Origin: DATJLY01 sp963773665
GTDB taxonomy: Bacteria > Pseudomonadota > Alphaproteobacteria > ATCC43930 > CGMCC-115725
Direction of reading: 5' to 3'
Assembly: GCA_963773665.1 (NCBI GenBank)
Contig: CAVZBZ010000004.1
Location: 124,001-188,000 of the forward strand
Length of the DNA stretch: 64,000 bases
Shown here: positions 38,986 through 47,801 of the stretch, piece by piece
Layout: every line of letters begins with the position of its first letter
How positions within the stretch are numbered: the first letter of the stretch is position 1
Notes under the pieces: model-generated
What the model saw: only the letters and a program-made list of their open reading frames with translations
Databases searched by the model: none
What the model was told of the DNA's origin: nothing
Made by a program: the position numbers and the translations under genes

Positions 38986-40068
38986 TCAGCGCGCGCTGGC
39001 AAGGCGCGCGAGAATTTCTCCGGCCTCCTCGGCCAGCCGCCGCGTCACCTCGGACGCGGGGAGCGGACGGCCGAGCGAGGCGGCCTGCCCGGCCCAGAGC
39101 GGCGAGAAATCGCCCGAACCCTGCGCCTCGGCCTTGGCGCGCAGCGGCGCCATCGCACCGCCGGCCAGCGGAAATTCCGGCGCCACGTCCGAGATCGGCC
39201 CAAGCTCGCGGATCGCGCGGTTGACTATGCCGCGCGCCGGGCGCCCGGTCATGACGTTGGTGAGGGCGGTGCCGTCGGACGCCGCCTCCTTGAGCGCCGC
39301 GCGGTGGATGGGCGAAATCTTCGACTCCGCGGCCCACAAATACGTGGTGCCGATCTGCACGCCCGAGGCGCCGAGCGCGAAGGCGGCGGCGATGCCGCGC
39401 GCGTCGCCGATGCCGCCCGCGGCGATCACCGGGATTTTGACGGCGTCCGCGACCTGCGGCACGAGCGCGAAGGTGCCGACCTGTGCCGCGATGTCGCCGG
39501 TCAGGAACATGCCGCGGTGGCCGCCCGCCTCGTAGCCTTGCGCGATCACCGCATCGGCGCCGTTGGCTTCGAGCCACTTCGCCTCCGCCGCGGTCGTGGC
39601 GGAGCTGAGGACGCGGCAGCCCGCCGCCTTGACGCGCGCCAGGAGCGATTTTTCCGGAAGCCCGAAATGGAAGCTCACCACCTCGGGCTTCAGCGCCTCG
39701 ACGGCCGCGCAGAAATCCCGGTCGAAGGGCGCGCGGTTCGAGGCCGGCACCGGCGCCACCGGATCGATGCCGAACTCGCGGTAGAACGGCTGCAGCCGCT
39801 CGCGCCACGCCGCTTCGCGCGCGTTGCTCGGCACCGGCGGGCGGTGGCAGAAGAAATTGAGATTGACCGGCCCCTTGGTCCGGCCGCGGAATTTCGCCAC
39901 CTGGCCGCCGAGCCGCGCGGCATCGAGCATCGCCGCGGGGATCGAGCCAAGCCCGCCCGCCTCCGACACTTCCGCTGCAAGCTCCCAATCCGTCGCCCCC
40001 GCCATCGGCGCCAGCACGATCGGATGGACGATGCCGAGAAGTTCGATGAGGCGGCGGTTCGGCCACAT
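38986..40068 (-). CDS. nitronate monooxygenase (2-nitropropane dioxygenase family)
   Basis: The 360-residue FMN enzyme has HPIVLAPMAGATDWELAAEV, the catalytic-histidine region VIAQGYEAGGHRGMF and the phosphate-binding PVIAAGGIGDARGIAAAFAL, all family marks. These enzymes oxidise toxic nitronates. ATG 40068 begins the family-typical N-terminus; the long upstream reading is a shadow of the GST remnant. It is convergent with gyrB. Confidence 0.88.
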   Translation of the reverse strand: MWPNRRLIELLGIVHPIVLAPMAGATDWELAAEVSEAGGLGSIPAAMLDAARLGGQVAKFRGRTKGPVNLNFFCHRPPVPSNAREAAWRERLQPFYREFGIDPVAPVPASNRAPFDRDFCAAVEALKPEVVSFHFGLPEKSLLARVKAAGCRVLSSATTAAEAKWLEANGADAVIAQGYEAGGHRGMFLTGDIAAQVGTFALVPQVADAVKIPVIAAGGIGDARGIAAAFALGASGVQIGTTYLWAAESKISPIHRAALKEAASDGTALTNVMTGRPARGIVNRAIRELGPISDVAPEFPLAGGAMAPLRAKAEAQGSGDFSPLWAGQAASLGRPLPASEVTRRLAEEAGEILARLASAR

Positions 40069-40085
40069 GGGCGGTCTCCGATCGG

Positions 40086-40418
40086 TCAGAGGGCGAGCAT
40101 GGCCTGCACGCGCGGCCAAGCTTCCGCGCCCTTTTCGGCCATGAGCGGCAGATATTTCTCGTTGAACCATTGGGCAAGCGCGCAGCGATAAGCGGGCCGC
40201 GCGCGGATGCGGTCGTACCAGGATGCCGCCTTGGGCCGCGCCTCGATCATGCCGCCGAATTCGAGCTGGTCGAGCCGCGTGACGTAGGGCGCATAGGCGA
40301 TGTCGGCGAGCCCCTTTTCCGCGAGCGCCATGCGCACCTTCTGCGCGCACACCGACATGTCGTTGTGATAGAGCGTCAGCGCCACCCTTCCCAGGCCGGC
40401 GTGATAGAGCTCGAGCAT
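40086..40418 (-). pseudogene. glutathione S-transferase, internally deleted
   Basis: Residues 1-37 match the GST thioredoxin fold (LYHNDMSVCAQKVRMALAEK), and residues from about 38 match the last part of a GST C-terminal domain (ADIAYAPYVTRLDQLE, ASWYDRIRARPAYRCALAQW). About 100 residues between them are missing, with the frame kept, so the 110-residue product lacks most of the fold. It lies 17 nt upstream of the nitronate monooxygenase gene. Confidence 0.65.
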
Positions 40419-40496
40419 CTCGTTCCTCCCGGGAGCGATTATCGCGCCGCGTGCCGGTTGCGGCTAGAGTGCGCAGGGCGGCATGAGGGGGGCGGC

Positions 40497-40922
40497 ATGA
40501 GTTCCGACAGCGAGGCGATGCAGATTCTGGGCGCCATTGCCGCGCGCAACGGCGTCGGGCGCGATCTCGGCGTCGAGCTGGTCGAGGGGCGGGTCGGCTA
40601 TGCGCGGCTCGCGCTCGTCGTCAGCGACCGCATGGTCGGCGGACACGGCATCTGCCAGGGCGGCTACATCTTCACGCTCGCCGACATGACCGGGGCCTAT
40701 GCGTGCCTGTCGCACAACAGCTCGTGCCTTACCCAGACGGCACACATCACCTATGTCAGCCCCGCCCAGCGCGGCGAGCGGCTCGTCGCCGAGGCGGTCG
40801 AGCTGACGCGGACGCGGCGGAGCGCCACCTACGACGTGCGGGTATCGGTCGGCGAGCGCCTCGTCGCGCTTTTCCGCGGCCTGTGGCGCGTCCTCGACAC
40901 GCCGGCGCTGCCTACACCTTGA
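40497..40922 (+). CDS. PaaI-type acyl-CoA thioesterase (hotdog fold)
   Basis: The 141-residue protein has HGICQGGYIFTLADMTGAY, the hotdog helix with the catalytic Asp, and AHITYVSPAQRGERLVAEA. PaaI-type thioesterases release CoA from phenylacetate-pathway dead ends. GAGGGGGG lies just ahead of the ATG. Its end overlaps the convergent next gene by 11 nt. Other phenylacetate genes are not in this window. Confidence 0.85.
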   Translation: MSSDSEAMQILGAIAARNGVGRDLGVELVEGRVGYARLALVVSDRMVGGHGICQGGYIFTLADMTGAYACLSHNSSCLTQTAHITYVSPAQRGERLVAEAVELTRTRRSATYDVRVSVGERLVALFRGLWRVLDTPALPTP

Positions 40923-41931
40923 ACGTCGTGCGCACCTCGGGCGGGAACAGGTCCTCGGGCGTGAGCAGCGTGTGGCAGACGCCCTGCTCGTGCGCAAAGC
41001 GCAGGTACGCGGTAAGCGTGGTGCGGTTTGCCTCGATGCCGTAGGGCATCGGGTCGCCGCCAAAAAGTTCGGACGCGCGATCGGCGATCTCGGCGATCCA
41101 CGGCACCGGGAAGCGGCTTGCCGTGATCTCGCGCGAGCGGACAAGGCTGCGCGCCTTGGCCGCTTCGAACGCCTCCATAAGATTGGTCGCGACCCACGGG
41201 AAGCGCGCCAGCACCTCGCTCCGCACCGCCATCACGTGCATGATCGGATAGATCCCGGTCTTGCGGAAATACGCCTCCTCGACCGGGCGGTAATCCGGGA
41301 AGAGCCGGACGATGTCGGGATGGTGCGCCTCGAACGAGCGCAGCGCATGCGCCGACATGGCGGCGTCGATCTCGCCCTCGCGCAAGAGCCGGTCGAGCGA
41401 TGAATCGGGCCGCGGCGTCACGCGCACGCCCTTCGGCAGCCTCAGCTCCACCTTCTCCTGCCGGCCCGGCTCATCGACGCCGGCCTGCACCCAGTCGACC
41501 TGGTCGAGGGGCACGCCATATTCGTGGACGAGCATGCCGCGGGTATAGACCGCGGCGGTCTGCGCCCATTCCGGCAGGCCCACGCGCTTGCCGCGCAGAT
41601 CCTGCGGCGTGCGCACCTTGCCGCCGCTTCGCACATAGATCGAGGAATGGCGGAAGACGCGCGAGGGAAAGACCGGGATCGCCGCAACGGTCCGGTCTCC
41701 TTGCGAGACGAGCGAGGAATATTTCCCCATCGACATCTCGGAGACTTCCCACTCGCGATAGCGGGTGAAGCGGTGGAAAATCTCCTCAACCGCGAACGAC
41801 AGCACGTTGAGCGCGATGCCCTGCGGCCGCACGGCGCCCGAGGCGAGATCGCGCACGTGGTCGTATTCGCTGATCGCGAGCGTCAAGGCGAGGCGCCCGT
41901 CGGGCGCGAAGGTCGGAGTCCATTCTGTCAT
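40912..41931 (-). CDS. 4,5-dihydroxyphthalate decarboxylase-like / NMT1-type protein
   Basis: The 339-residue protein resembles the Pht5 family, a substrate-binding-protein fold without a signal peptide. Features include LTLAISEYDHVRDLASG, VSEMSMGKYSSLVS, AIPVFPSRVFRHSSIYV and GKRVGLPEWAQTAAVYTRG. Pht5 decarboxylates 4,5-dihydroxyphthalate to protocatechuate. Cytoplasmic location follows from the missing leader. It fits with the Rieske oxygenase at 21.9 kb, which resembles phthalate 4,5-dioxygenase. Confidence 0.75.
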   Translation of the reverse strand: MTEWTPTFAPDGRLALTLAISEYDHVRDLASGAVRPQGIALNVLSFAVEEIFHRFTRYREWEVSEMSMGKYSSLVSQGDRTVAAIPVFPSRVFRHSSIYVRSGGKVRTPQDLRGKRVGLPEWAQTAAVYTRGMLVHEYGVPLDQVDWVQAGVDEPGRQEKVELRLPKGVRVTPRPDSSLDRLLREGEIDAAMSAHALRSFEAHHPDIVRLFPDYRPVEEAYFRKTGIYPIMHVMAVRSEVLARFPWVATNLMEAFEAAKARSLVRSREITASRFPVPWIAEIADRASELFGGDPMPYGIEANRTTLTAYLRFAHEQGVCHTLLTPEDLFPPEVRTTFKV

Positions 41932-41990
41932 GGCGCCCGACACTATGCGCGCGGGGGTGATGCCACAAGGGCAGGCGCGGCGCGCTTGCC

Positions 41991-42013
41991 CCTATACCCT
42001 ACCCCCCTATATT
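41991..42013 (+). promoter_or_regulatory. candidate operator for the CsoR/RcnR-type repressor
   Basis: A C-run is flanked by TATA-like half-sites: CTATACCC, then TACCCCCC, then TATATTA, directly ahead of the repressor ATG at 42021. This G/C-tract between A/T flanks matches the operators known for CsoR, RcnR and FrmR proteins. It would overlap the promoter, giving autoregulation. Confidence 0.55.
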
Positions 42014-42020
42014 ATCGGGC

Positions 42021-42296
42021 ATGCACACGATCCGCGAAAAATCGAAGCTCCTGGCCCGCGTCCGCCGCATCCGGGGGCAGGTCGAGGCCGCCGAGCGCGC
42101 GCTCGAAACCGAGAAGGGCTGCGCCGAGGTGCTGCACCTCATCGCCGCCGCGCGCGGCGCCATCAACTCGCTCATGGTCGAGGTGCTCGAGGACCATATC
42201 CGCATGCATGTGGTCGACCCGGCGAAGGAGCGCGACAGCGAGCGCGCGCAGGGCGCCGAGGAACTGATCGACGCCGTGCGGTCGTACCTGCGCTAG
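42021..42296 (+). CDS. CsoR/RcnR/FrmR-family metal-sensing repressor
   Basis: The 91-residue all-helical protein begins MHTIREKSKLLARVRRIRGQ and has one cysteine in KGCAEVLHLIAAARGA (about 34) and histidines at about 38, 59 and 62. This Cys/His set resembles RcnR/FrmR more than copper-type CsoR (Cys-His-Cys), suggesting Ni/Co, Zn or formaldehyde sensing. It lies 4 nt before the P-type ATPase gene, its likely target. Confidence 0.88.
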   Translation: MHTIREKSKLLARVRRIRGQVEAAERALETEKGCAEVLHLIAAARGAINSLMVEVLEDHIRMHVVDPAKERDSERAQGAEELIDAVRSYLR

Positions 42297-42300
42297 GGCG

Positions 42301-44142
42301 ATGGCGGACGAAGCGACGCACGACAGCCATTTCCTCGATGTGGCCGACGCCGCCCGCATCGCCGTCGTGGCGGCGGCGGCGCTGGCGGCGGGACTGTCGG
42401 TGCCGTACGCGGGCTGGGCGGCACTCGTGGCGCTCGCCGTTGGCGGCTGGCCGATCTTCAGGGAGGCGTTCGAGAACCTGGTCGCGCGGCGCATGACGAT
42501 GGAGCTGTCGATGACGATCGCGATCGTGGCCGCGGCCGCGATCGCGCAATTCTTCACCGCGCTCGTCATCACCCTCTTCGTGCTCGTGGCCGAGGTGCTG
42601 GAGCACATGACCGTGGCGCGCGGCCGGCGCGCCATCCGCGACGTGCTCGATTTCCTGCCGCGCGCGGTGGCGGTGCGGCGCGCCGGCGCGGTGCGCGAGG
42701 TCGCAGCCGCCGAGCTCGGCGCGGGCGATCTGATCCTGGTGGCGCCGGGCGGGCGCATCCCGGTCGATGGCGCGGTCGTCGATGGACATTCCTTCGTCGA
42801 CCAGTCGCGCATCACCGGCGAATCGCTGCCGATCGAGAAGCTCGCCGGCGCGAAGGTTTTCGCCGGATCGATCAACCAGTCGGGCGCGCTCGAGATCCGC
42901 GCCGAGCGGGTCGGGCGCGATACGAGCTATGGCAAGATCATCGAGGCGGTCGAGCGCGCCGAGGATTCGCGCGCGCCGGTGCAGCGGTTGGCCGACCGGC
43001 TGGCGGGATATCTCGTCTATTTCGCGCTCCTTGCTGCGGCGCTGACGCTCATTGTCACACACAACATCGTCGCCACCATCGCCGTCATCATCGTCGCCGG
43101 CGCGTGCGGCATCGCCGCGGGCACGCCGCTCGCGATCCTCGGCGCCATCGGCCGCGCCGCGCGCATGGGCGCCATCGTCAAGGGCGGGCTGCCGCTCGAG
43201 ATTCTGGGCCGCGTCGATACCGTCGTGCTCGACAAGACCGGCACCCTCACCTTCGGCCGGCCGGAAGTTCGCCGGATCGTGCCGGAGGGTGGCGCCGATG
43301 CGGACGAGCTGCTCGACGCCGCCGCGAGCGCCGAGCTGCGCTCGGAGCATCCGCTCGGCAAGGCGATCGTCGCCGCGGCCGAGGCGCGCGGCCGCGCAGC
43401 GCAAGAGCCACAGCGATTTTCCTACACCCCCGGCCGCGGCATCGCAGCCGAGCGGAGCGGCGTCCGCATCCTGGTCGGCAACCGCGCCTGGCTGGCCGAG
43501 AACGGAGTGGTTTGCGCGGGCGAGGAGCAAACGTCCGGCGCCGAGGTGCTGGTGGCGCGCGACGAGCGTTTTTTGGGCGCGATCCTCGTCGCCGACCGCG
43601 TGCGGCCCGAGGCCGGCGAAGCGGTCTCGCGGCTGAAGCGCATGGGCATCCGCACCATCTTGCTCACCGGCGACACGGCTGCGGTGGCCGATAGCGTCGC
43701 GCGCGAGCTTCGCCTCGATGAAGTCGCGGCGGAGCTTCTGCCCGACCAAAAACTCGCGCGCGTGCGCGAACTGGTGGCGGCGGGGGCAACCGTCGCCATG
43801 GTCGGCGACGGCATCAACGACGCGCCGGCGCTGATCGCGGCCTCGGTCGGCGTCGCCATGGGATCGGGCACGGATGTCGCGCGCGAAAGCGCCGACGTGG
43901 TGCTGCTCGGCAACGATCTCGCGCGCTTTGCCGACACGGTGGCGCTGGCGCGGCACACCCGCTTCATCATCTGGGAGAATTTTTACGGCACCGTCGCCGT
44001 CGATCTCGTCGGCATGGCATTGGCGGCAACGGGCGTCATCGGGCCGCTCGTCGCGGCCTTCATTCATGTCGCCTCGGAGATGACCTTCATCCTCAATTCC
44101 GCGCGGCTTCTGCCGGCAGGTAGCCGTCGGTCAGCGTCTTGA
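42301..44142 (+). CDS. heavy-metal P1B-type ATPase with altered membrane metal motif
   Basis: The 613-residue pump has TGESLPIEK (actuator), DKTGTLTFGRPE with the phosphorylated Asp (about 311), SEHPLGKA, and MVGDGINDAPAL. It lacks an N-terminal HMA domain. The helix that normally carries CPC, CPH or SPC reads ACGIAAGTPLAI: a single Cys, no Pro next to it. This rules out a simple Cu or Zn/Cd CPC pump; its substrate is open. It follows the CsoR-type repressor by 4 nt and overlaps the convergent cytochrome peroxidase gene by 50 nt. Confidence 0.88.
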   Translation: MADEATHDSHFLDVADAARIAVVAAAALAAGLSVPYAGWAALVALAVGGWPIFREAFENLVARRMTMELSMTIAIVAAAAIAQFFTALVITLFVLVAEVLEHMTVARGRRAIRDVLDFLPRAVAVRRAGAVREVAAAELGAGDLILVAPGGRIPVDGAVVDGHSFVDQSRITGESLPIEKLAGAKVFAGSINQSGALEIRAERVGRDTSYGKIIEAVERAEDSRAPVQRLADRLAGYLVYFALLAAALTLIVTHNIVATIAVIIVAGACGIAAGTPLAILGAIGRAARMGAIVKGGLPLEILGRVDTVVLDKTGTLTFGRPEVRRIVPEGGADADELLDAAASAELRSEHPLGKAIVAAAEARGRAAQEPQRFSYTPGRGIAAERSGVRILVGNRAWLAENGVVCAGEEQTSGAEVLVARDERFLGAILVADRVRPEAGEAVSRLKRMGIRTILLTGDTAAVADSVARELRLDEVAAELLPDQKLARVRELVAAGATVAMVGDGINDAPALIAASVGVAMGSGTDVARESADVVLLGNDLARFADTVALARHTRFIIWENFYGTVAVDLVGMALAATGVIGPLVAAFIHVASEMTFILNSARLLPAGSRRSAS

Positions 44143-45298
44143 GGAAGGCCGCGATGTCGTCGATCTCGTGCGCGTCGAGCGCGGCGGCGGCGCCCGGATC
44201 GCGGTCGAATGGCGGCTCGCGGTTGACGTTCGCCGCGTAGCGCGCCGGCAGGTCGTCGTATTTGCGCACGCTGCCGTCGGGATTGCGTGAATACCACTTC
44301 GCCGGATCGGTCTCGCGCGTGGCGTAGAATTCGATGGCATCGCGCAGGCTGTGGAAGGCGCCGTTGTGGAAGAAGCTTTGCCGCAGCGCGACGTTGCGCA
44401 AGGTCGGCGTCATGAACATGCCGCAATAGTCCGTGCGGCGCGCAAGATCGCTGCGCAGCGGACCGCACAGGCCGAGATCGAAATAGCTTTTGTCGTCGTT
44501 CGCGGGAATATCGCGGTTTCTCGGCACGGCGAGCGCGGCAAAGCCGTAATCGGTGAATTGCGGCGGCGTGCCGTCGGCGCCGCGCCGGCTGATGTGGCAG
44601 TGCGCGCAATTGCCCTTGGCCGGGTCCTCGAAAAGGGCAAGCCCGCGCGCCTCCTCGGGCGAAAGCACGGCCTTGCCGGCGAGGAATGCGTCGTACTTGC
44701 TGCTGTAGGGATAGAAGGTTGCCGCATCCTGCTCGAACGCTTCGAGCGATTGGACGATCGCCGCGAAGGCATTCGCGGAAATGCGCCGGAGCGCAGCGCC
44801 ATAGCCCGCGCGCAGCGCGCGTGCGACGACAGCGGAAGGAGCCCGGTTCGCCATCTCGAACGGCGACAGCAGCGGCAATCGCGCCTGATCGCGGCCGCGG
44901 TCGGCGCGCCCGTCCCAGGTGAGGCCGCCCGAGGGACCGTTATCGACGCTCTCGTCGCCGGCATCGTCGGAATCGAAGAAATGCTCGGTGAATTGCGGCA
45001 CCGCTTGCAGGTATTTGAGCGACGGCACCGCACGCACGCCGCTCTGGCGCAGATCGGCGCCGCCCAGCTCGACCGCGCGCGCATCGGGCGGCCCGAAGGC
45101 GTGCGCCGGGTCGTGACAGGCGGCGCATGAGATTTTGCCGGAGGCCGACAGCGCCGGCTCGAAGAACAATTTCCGGCCGAGCGCACTCATCGCTGCCGCG
45201 CGGCGATAGGCGTCCGCGCGCGACAGGCCGGCATCGTGCGCGGCGGCGCCCGCGGCGAGCGTCAGGAGCACGAGCACGAACGGCAGAATACGTCGCAT
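44093..45298 (-). CDS. di-haem cytochrome c peroxidase / MauG-type protein
   Basis: The 401-residue protein has a signal peptide (ILPFVLVLLTLAAGAAA) and two CxxCH haem c sites, CAACH (about 61) and CAHCH (about 235), in a CcpA/MauG layout. It is periplasmic, reducing peroxide or modifying a partner protein. ATG 45298 gives the clean leader. It is divergent from the AcpA-type gene with 108 nt between starts. Confidence 0.88.
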   Translation of the reverse strand: MRRILPFVLVLLTLAAGAAAHDAGLSRADAYRRAAAMSALGRKLFFEPALSASGKISCAACHDPAHAFGPPDARAVELGGADLRQSGVRAVPSLKYLQAVPQFTEHFFDSDDAGDESVDNGPSGGLTWDGRADRGRDQARLPLLSPFEMANRAPSAVVARALRAGYGAALRRISANAFAAIVQSLEAFEQDAATFYPYSSKYDAFLAGKAVLSPEEARGLALFEDPAKGNCAHCHISRRGADGTPPQFTDYGFAALAVPRNRDIPANDDKSYFDLGLCGPLRSDLARRTDYCGMFMTPTLRNVALRQSFFHNGAFHSLRDAIEFYATRETDPAKWYSRNPDGSVRKYDDLPARYAANVNREPPFDRDPGAAAALDAHEIDDIAAFLKTLTDGYLPAEAARN

Positions 45299-45406
45299 GT
45301 TCGGCAGAATGAACGACGCACGGAAACTCTGCCAGCCCCCGTCCGCCGTCACAAAACTGTCGCGAAGCGGCTGCTAGAAATCCGCGACACCGGAAAGGGA
45401 TCCCTG

Positions 45407-46951
45407 ATGTTCCTGCGCAGTATCTTGGCGGCCCTGGCGGCCGCCGCCGCGAGCCTTTGTGCCGCGCATGCCGCCGACGCCCCCCAGGGCATCGACCGGA
45501 TCGACACGCTCGTCGTGATCTATGCCGAGAACCGCAGCTTCGACAATCTCTACGGCGGCTTTCCCGGCGCCAATGGGCTGCAGCATGTGACGCGCGCGAA
45601 ATATGTGCAGCGCGACCGCGACGGAACGGTCCTGAAGGAGCTGCCGCCGGTGTGGGACGGGCTCACCGCCAAGGGTGTCACGCCGGCGATCACCGAGACG
45701 ATGACCGCGCACCTGCCGAACCGGCCGTTCGCGATCGACGATCCCAAGGGGTTCAACGAGCCGCCGGGCGTCGTGCATCGCGATCTGTGGCACCGCTTCT
45801 ACGAAGAGCAGATGCAGATCGACGGCGGCCGGAACGACAAGTTCGCCGCCTGGGCGGATTCGGGCGGGCTCGTCATGGGCCATTACCAAGGCGGCGCAAA
45901 GCTGCCGCTGTGGGCGATCACGCGGCGCTACACGCTCGCCGACGATTTCTTCCAGGGCGCGTTCGGCGGCTCGTTCCTCAATCACTTCATGCTGGTCTGC
46001 GCCTGCGCGCCGCAATATCCCGATGCAGACAAAAGCCCGGCGAAGCCCTCGATCGCCGCGGTCGATGCGGACGGCATCTCGCTCACGGTGGCCGGCAACT
46101 CGCCGAAATCGGCGCTCGACGGCATCCCCAAATTCGTTTCGGACGGCAACATCACGCCCGACTTCTATGGCGTCAACACGATGCAACCGCCCTATCAGCC
46201 GAGCGCCAACAAGCCGGCGCAAGGGGCCGATCCGGCGCTCGCCGACCCGATGAATGCCACGACGCTGCCGCCGCAGACGATGCCGACGATCGGCGACCTG
46301 CTGACCGCGAAGGGCGTCGGCTGGGCCTGGTACGCGGGCGCCTGGCAGGCGGTTCTCGACGGCAAGAACGCCGCGCCCGTGCCGAATTTCCAGTATCACC
46401 ACCAGCCCTTCAACTACATGGCCGATATGGCGCCGGGCACGAAGGCGCGCGCCGAGCATCTGCGCGACGGCGGCATGAACGGCGCGCTGTTCCTGAAGGC
46501 GATCGACGACGGCACCCTGCCGCATGTCACGTTCTACAAGCCGCAGGGCAATCTCAACGAGCATGGCGGCTATGCCGACGTGCTCTCGGGCGACACGCAC
46601 ATCGCCGACGTCATCGCGCATCTGCAGAAGAGCAGGCAATGGGCGCACATGCTCGTCGTCGTGACATATGACGAGAACGGCGGCTTCTGGGACCACGTAG
46701 CGCCGCCCAAGGCGGACCGCTGGGGCCCGGGCAACCGCATCCCGACGCTCATCGTCTCGCCGTTCGCGCGGCGCGGCTTTGTCGATCACACTCAGTACGA
46801 CACGACCTCGATCCTGAAATTCATCACGCGGCGCTGGAAGCTGCCGGTGCTGCCGGGCCTTGCCGCGCGCGACAAGGCGCTCGCCGCGCACGGCAATCCG
46901 CCGATGGGCGACCTGACGCACGCGCTCGTCTTCAAGCGCGCGAAGAGCTAG
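45407..46951 (+). CDS. AcpA-type acid phosphatase / phospholipase C family phosphoesterase
   Basis: The 514-residue secreted protein has a leader (LAALAAAAASLCAAHAAD) and the alkaline-phosphatase-superfamily signature AENRSFDNLYGGFPGANG, with the catalytic nucleophile region, and VVTYDENGGFWDHVAPP for the second metal site. AcpA and phospholipase C members of this family hydrolyse phosphomonoesters or phospholipids in the periplasm or outside. GGAAAGGG lies about 8 nt before the ATG. Confidence 0.88.
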   Translation: MFLRSILAALAAAAASLCAAHAADAPQGIDRIDTLVVIYAENRSFDNLYGGFPGANGLQHVTRAKYVQRDRDGTVLKELPPVWDGLTAKGVTPAITETMTAHLPNRPFAIDDPKGFNEPPGVVHRDLWHRFYEEQMQIDGGRNDKFAAWADSGGLVMGHYQGGAKLPLWAITRRYTLADDFFQGAFGGSFLNHFMLVCACAPQYPDADKSPAKPSIAAVDADGISLTVAGNSPKSALDGIPKFVSDGNITPDFYGVNTMQPPYQPSANKPAQGADPALADPMNATTLPPQTMPTIGDLLTAKGVGWAWYAGAWQAVLDGKNAAPVPNFQYHHQPFNYMADMAPGTKARAEHLRDGGMNGALFLKAIDDGTLPHVTFYKPQGNLNEHGGYADVLSGDTHIADVIAHLQKSRQWAHMLVVVTYDENGGFWDHVAPPKADRWGPGNRIPTLIVSPFARRGFVDHTQYDTTSILKFITRRWKLPVLPGLAARDKALAAHGNPPMGDLTHALVFKRAKS

Positions 46952-47029
46952 TCATAGCGCAAGCGGCTTGCGAAAAGGGCCCTGATGTGATTGGTTCGCC
47001 GCACGTTCCGGCAGCGTGCGGACCTCTCC

Positions 47030-47713
47030 ATGCCGATTCTCGTGAGTTTTCTCGCCTGCGCCTTCACGCTTGCAGGCGGCCTCTTCGCGCTCAGGATCGA
47101 GCGGCACATGGCGCTCGTCCTGGGCTTCAGCGCGGGCGCCGTCATTGGCGTGGCGCTGTTCGACCTGCTGCCGGAATCGCTGGAATTGAGCGGCGACATG
47201 TCGCTCCCGTTCGTGCTGGTCGCTGCCGGCTATGCCGCCTATCACCTCATTCATCGCACCGTCGCGCATGCGGCGCGGCGCGGCGCGCTGGGCGGGCTCA
47301 CGCTGTCGCTGCACAGCTTTCTCGACGGGCTCTCGATCGGCGTTTCCTTCAAGGTCTCGGCGGCGGTGGGATCGGTCGTTGCGATCGGCGTCGTGGTGCA
47401 CGATCTGTGCGACGGCATCAACACGGTGACGGTCGTGCGGCGCAGCGGCGCCGGCGACCGGGCTGCGCGGCGCTGGCTTCTGGTCGATGCGCTGGCGCCG
47501 GTCGCGGGCGCGGCGGTCGGCTGGTCCCTCGCCCTCGAAGGCGGCACGCTCGGCTTCGCGCTGGCGCTCTTCGCCGGGTTCTTTCTCTATATCGGCGCGA
47601 CCAATCTGCTGCCGGCGGCGGGCGCGCATCCTGACGCAGGGGCGGCGGCGGGTTTCGCCACCATCCTCGGCATGGCGATGCTCTATGCGGCGGTGCGGCT
47701 GGCGCAGCTTTAG
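47030..47713 (+). CDS. ZIP family metal transporter
   Basis: The 227-residue inner-membrane protein has eight hydrophobic helices. Helix 4 contains LSLHSFLDGLSIG and helix 5 VVVHDLCDGINT, the metal-binding His/Asp pairs of ZIP transporters (usually HNxxDG and HExPEG), here variant. It likely imports a divalent metal such as Zn or Fe. ATG 47030 begins the first membrane helix; a longer start at 46991 adds a charged lead. Confidence 0.82.
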   Translation: MPILVSFLACAFTLAGGLFALRIERHMALVLGFSAGAVIGVALFDLLPESLELSGDMSLPFVLVAAGYAAYHLIHRTVAHAARRGALGGLTLSLHSFLDGLSIGVSFKVSAAVGSVVAIGVVVHDLCDGINTVTVVRRSGAGDRAARRWLLVDALAPVAGAAVGWSLALEGGTLGFALALFAGFFLYIGATNLLPAAGAHPDAGAAAGFATILGMAMLYAAVRLAQL

Positions 47714-47801
47714 CCCCCCGCAACAAACCCCTTTGCCGGGCGGGAGCCGCCGTAGCAATATCCGGCCAACACACGGGAAATAAAGAAGTGGAGGACTTGC
47801 G

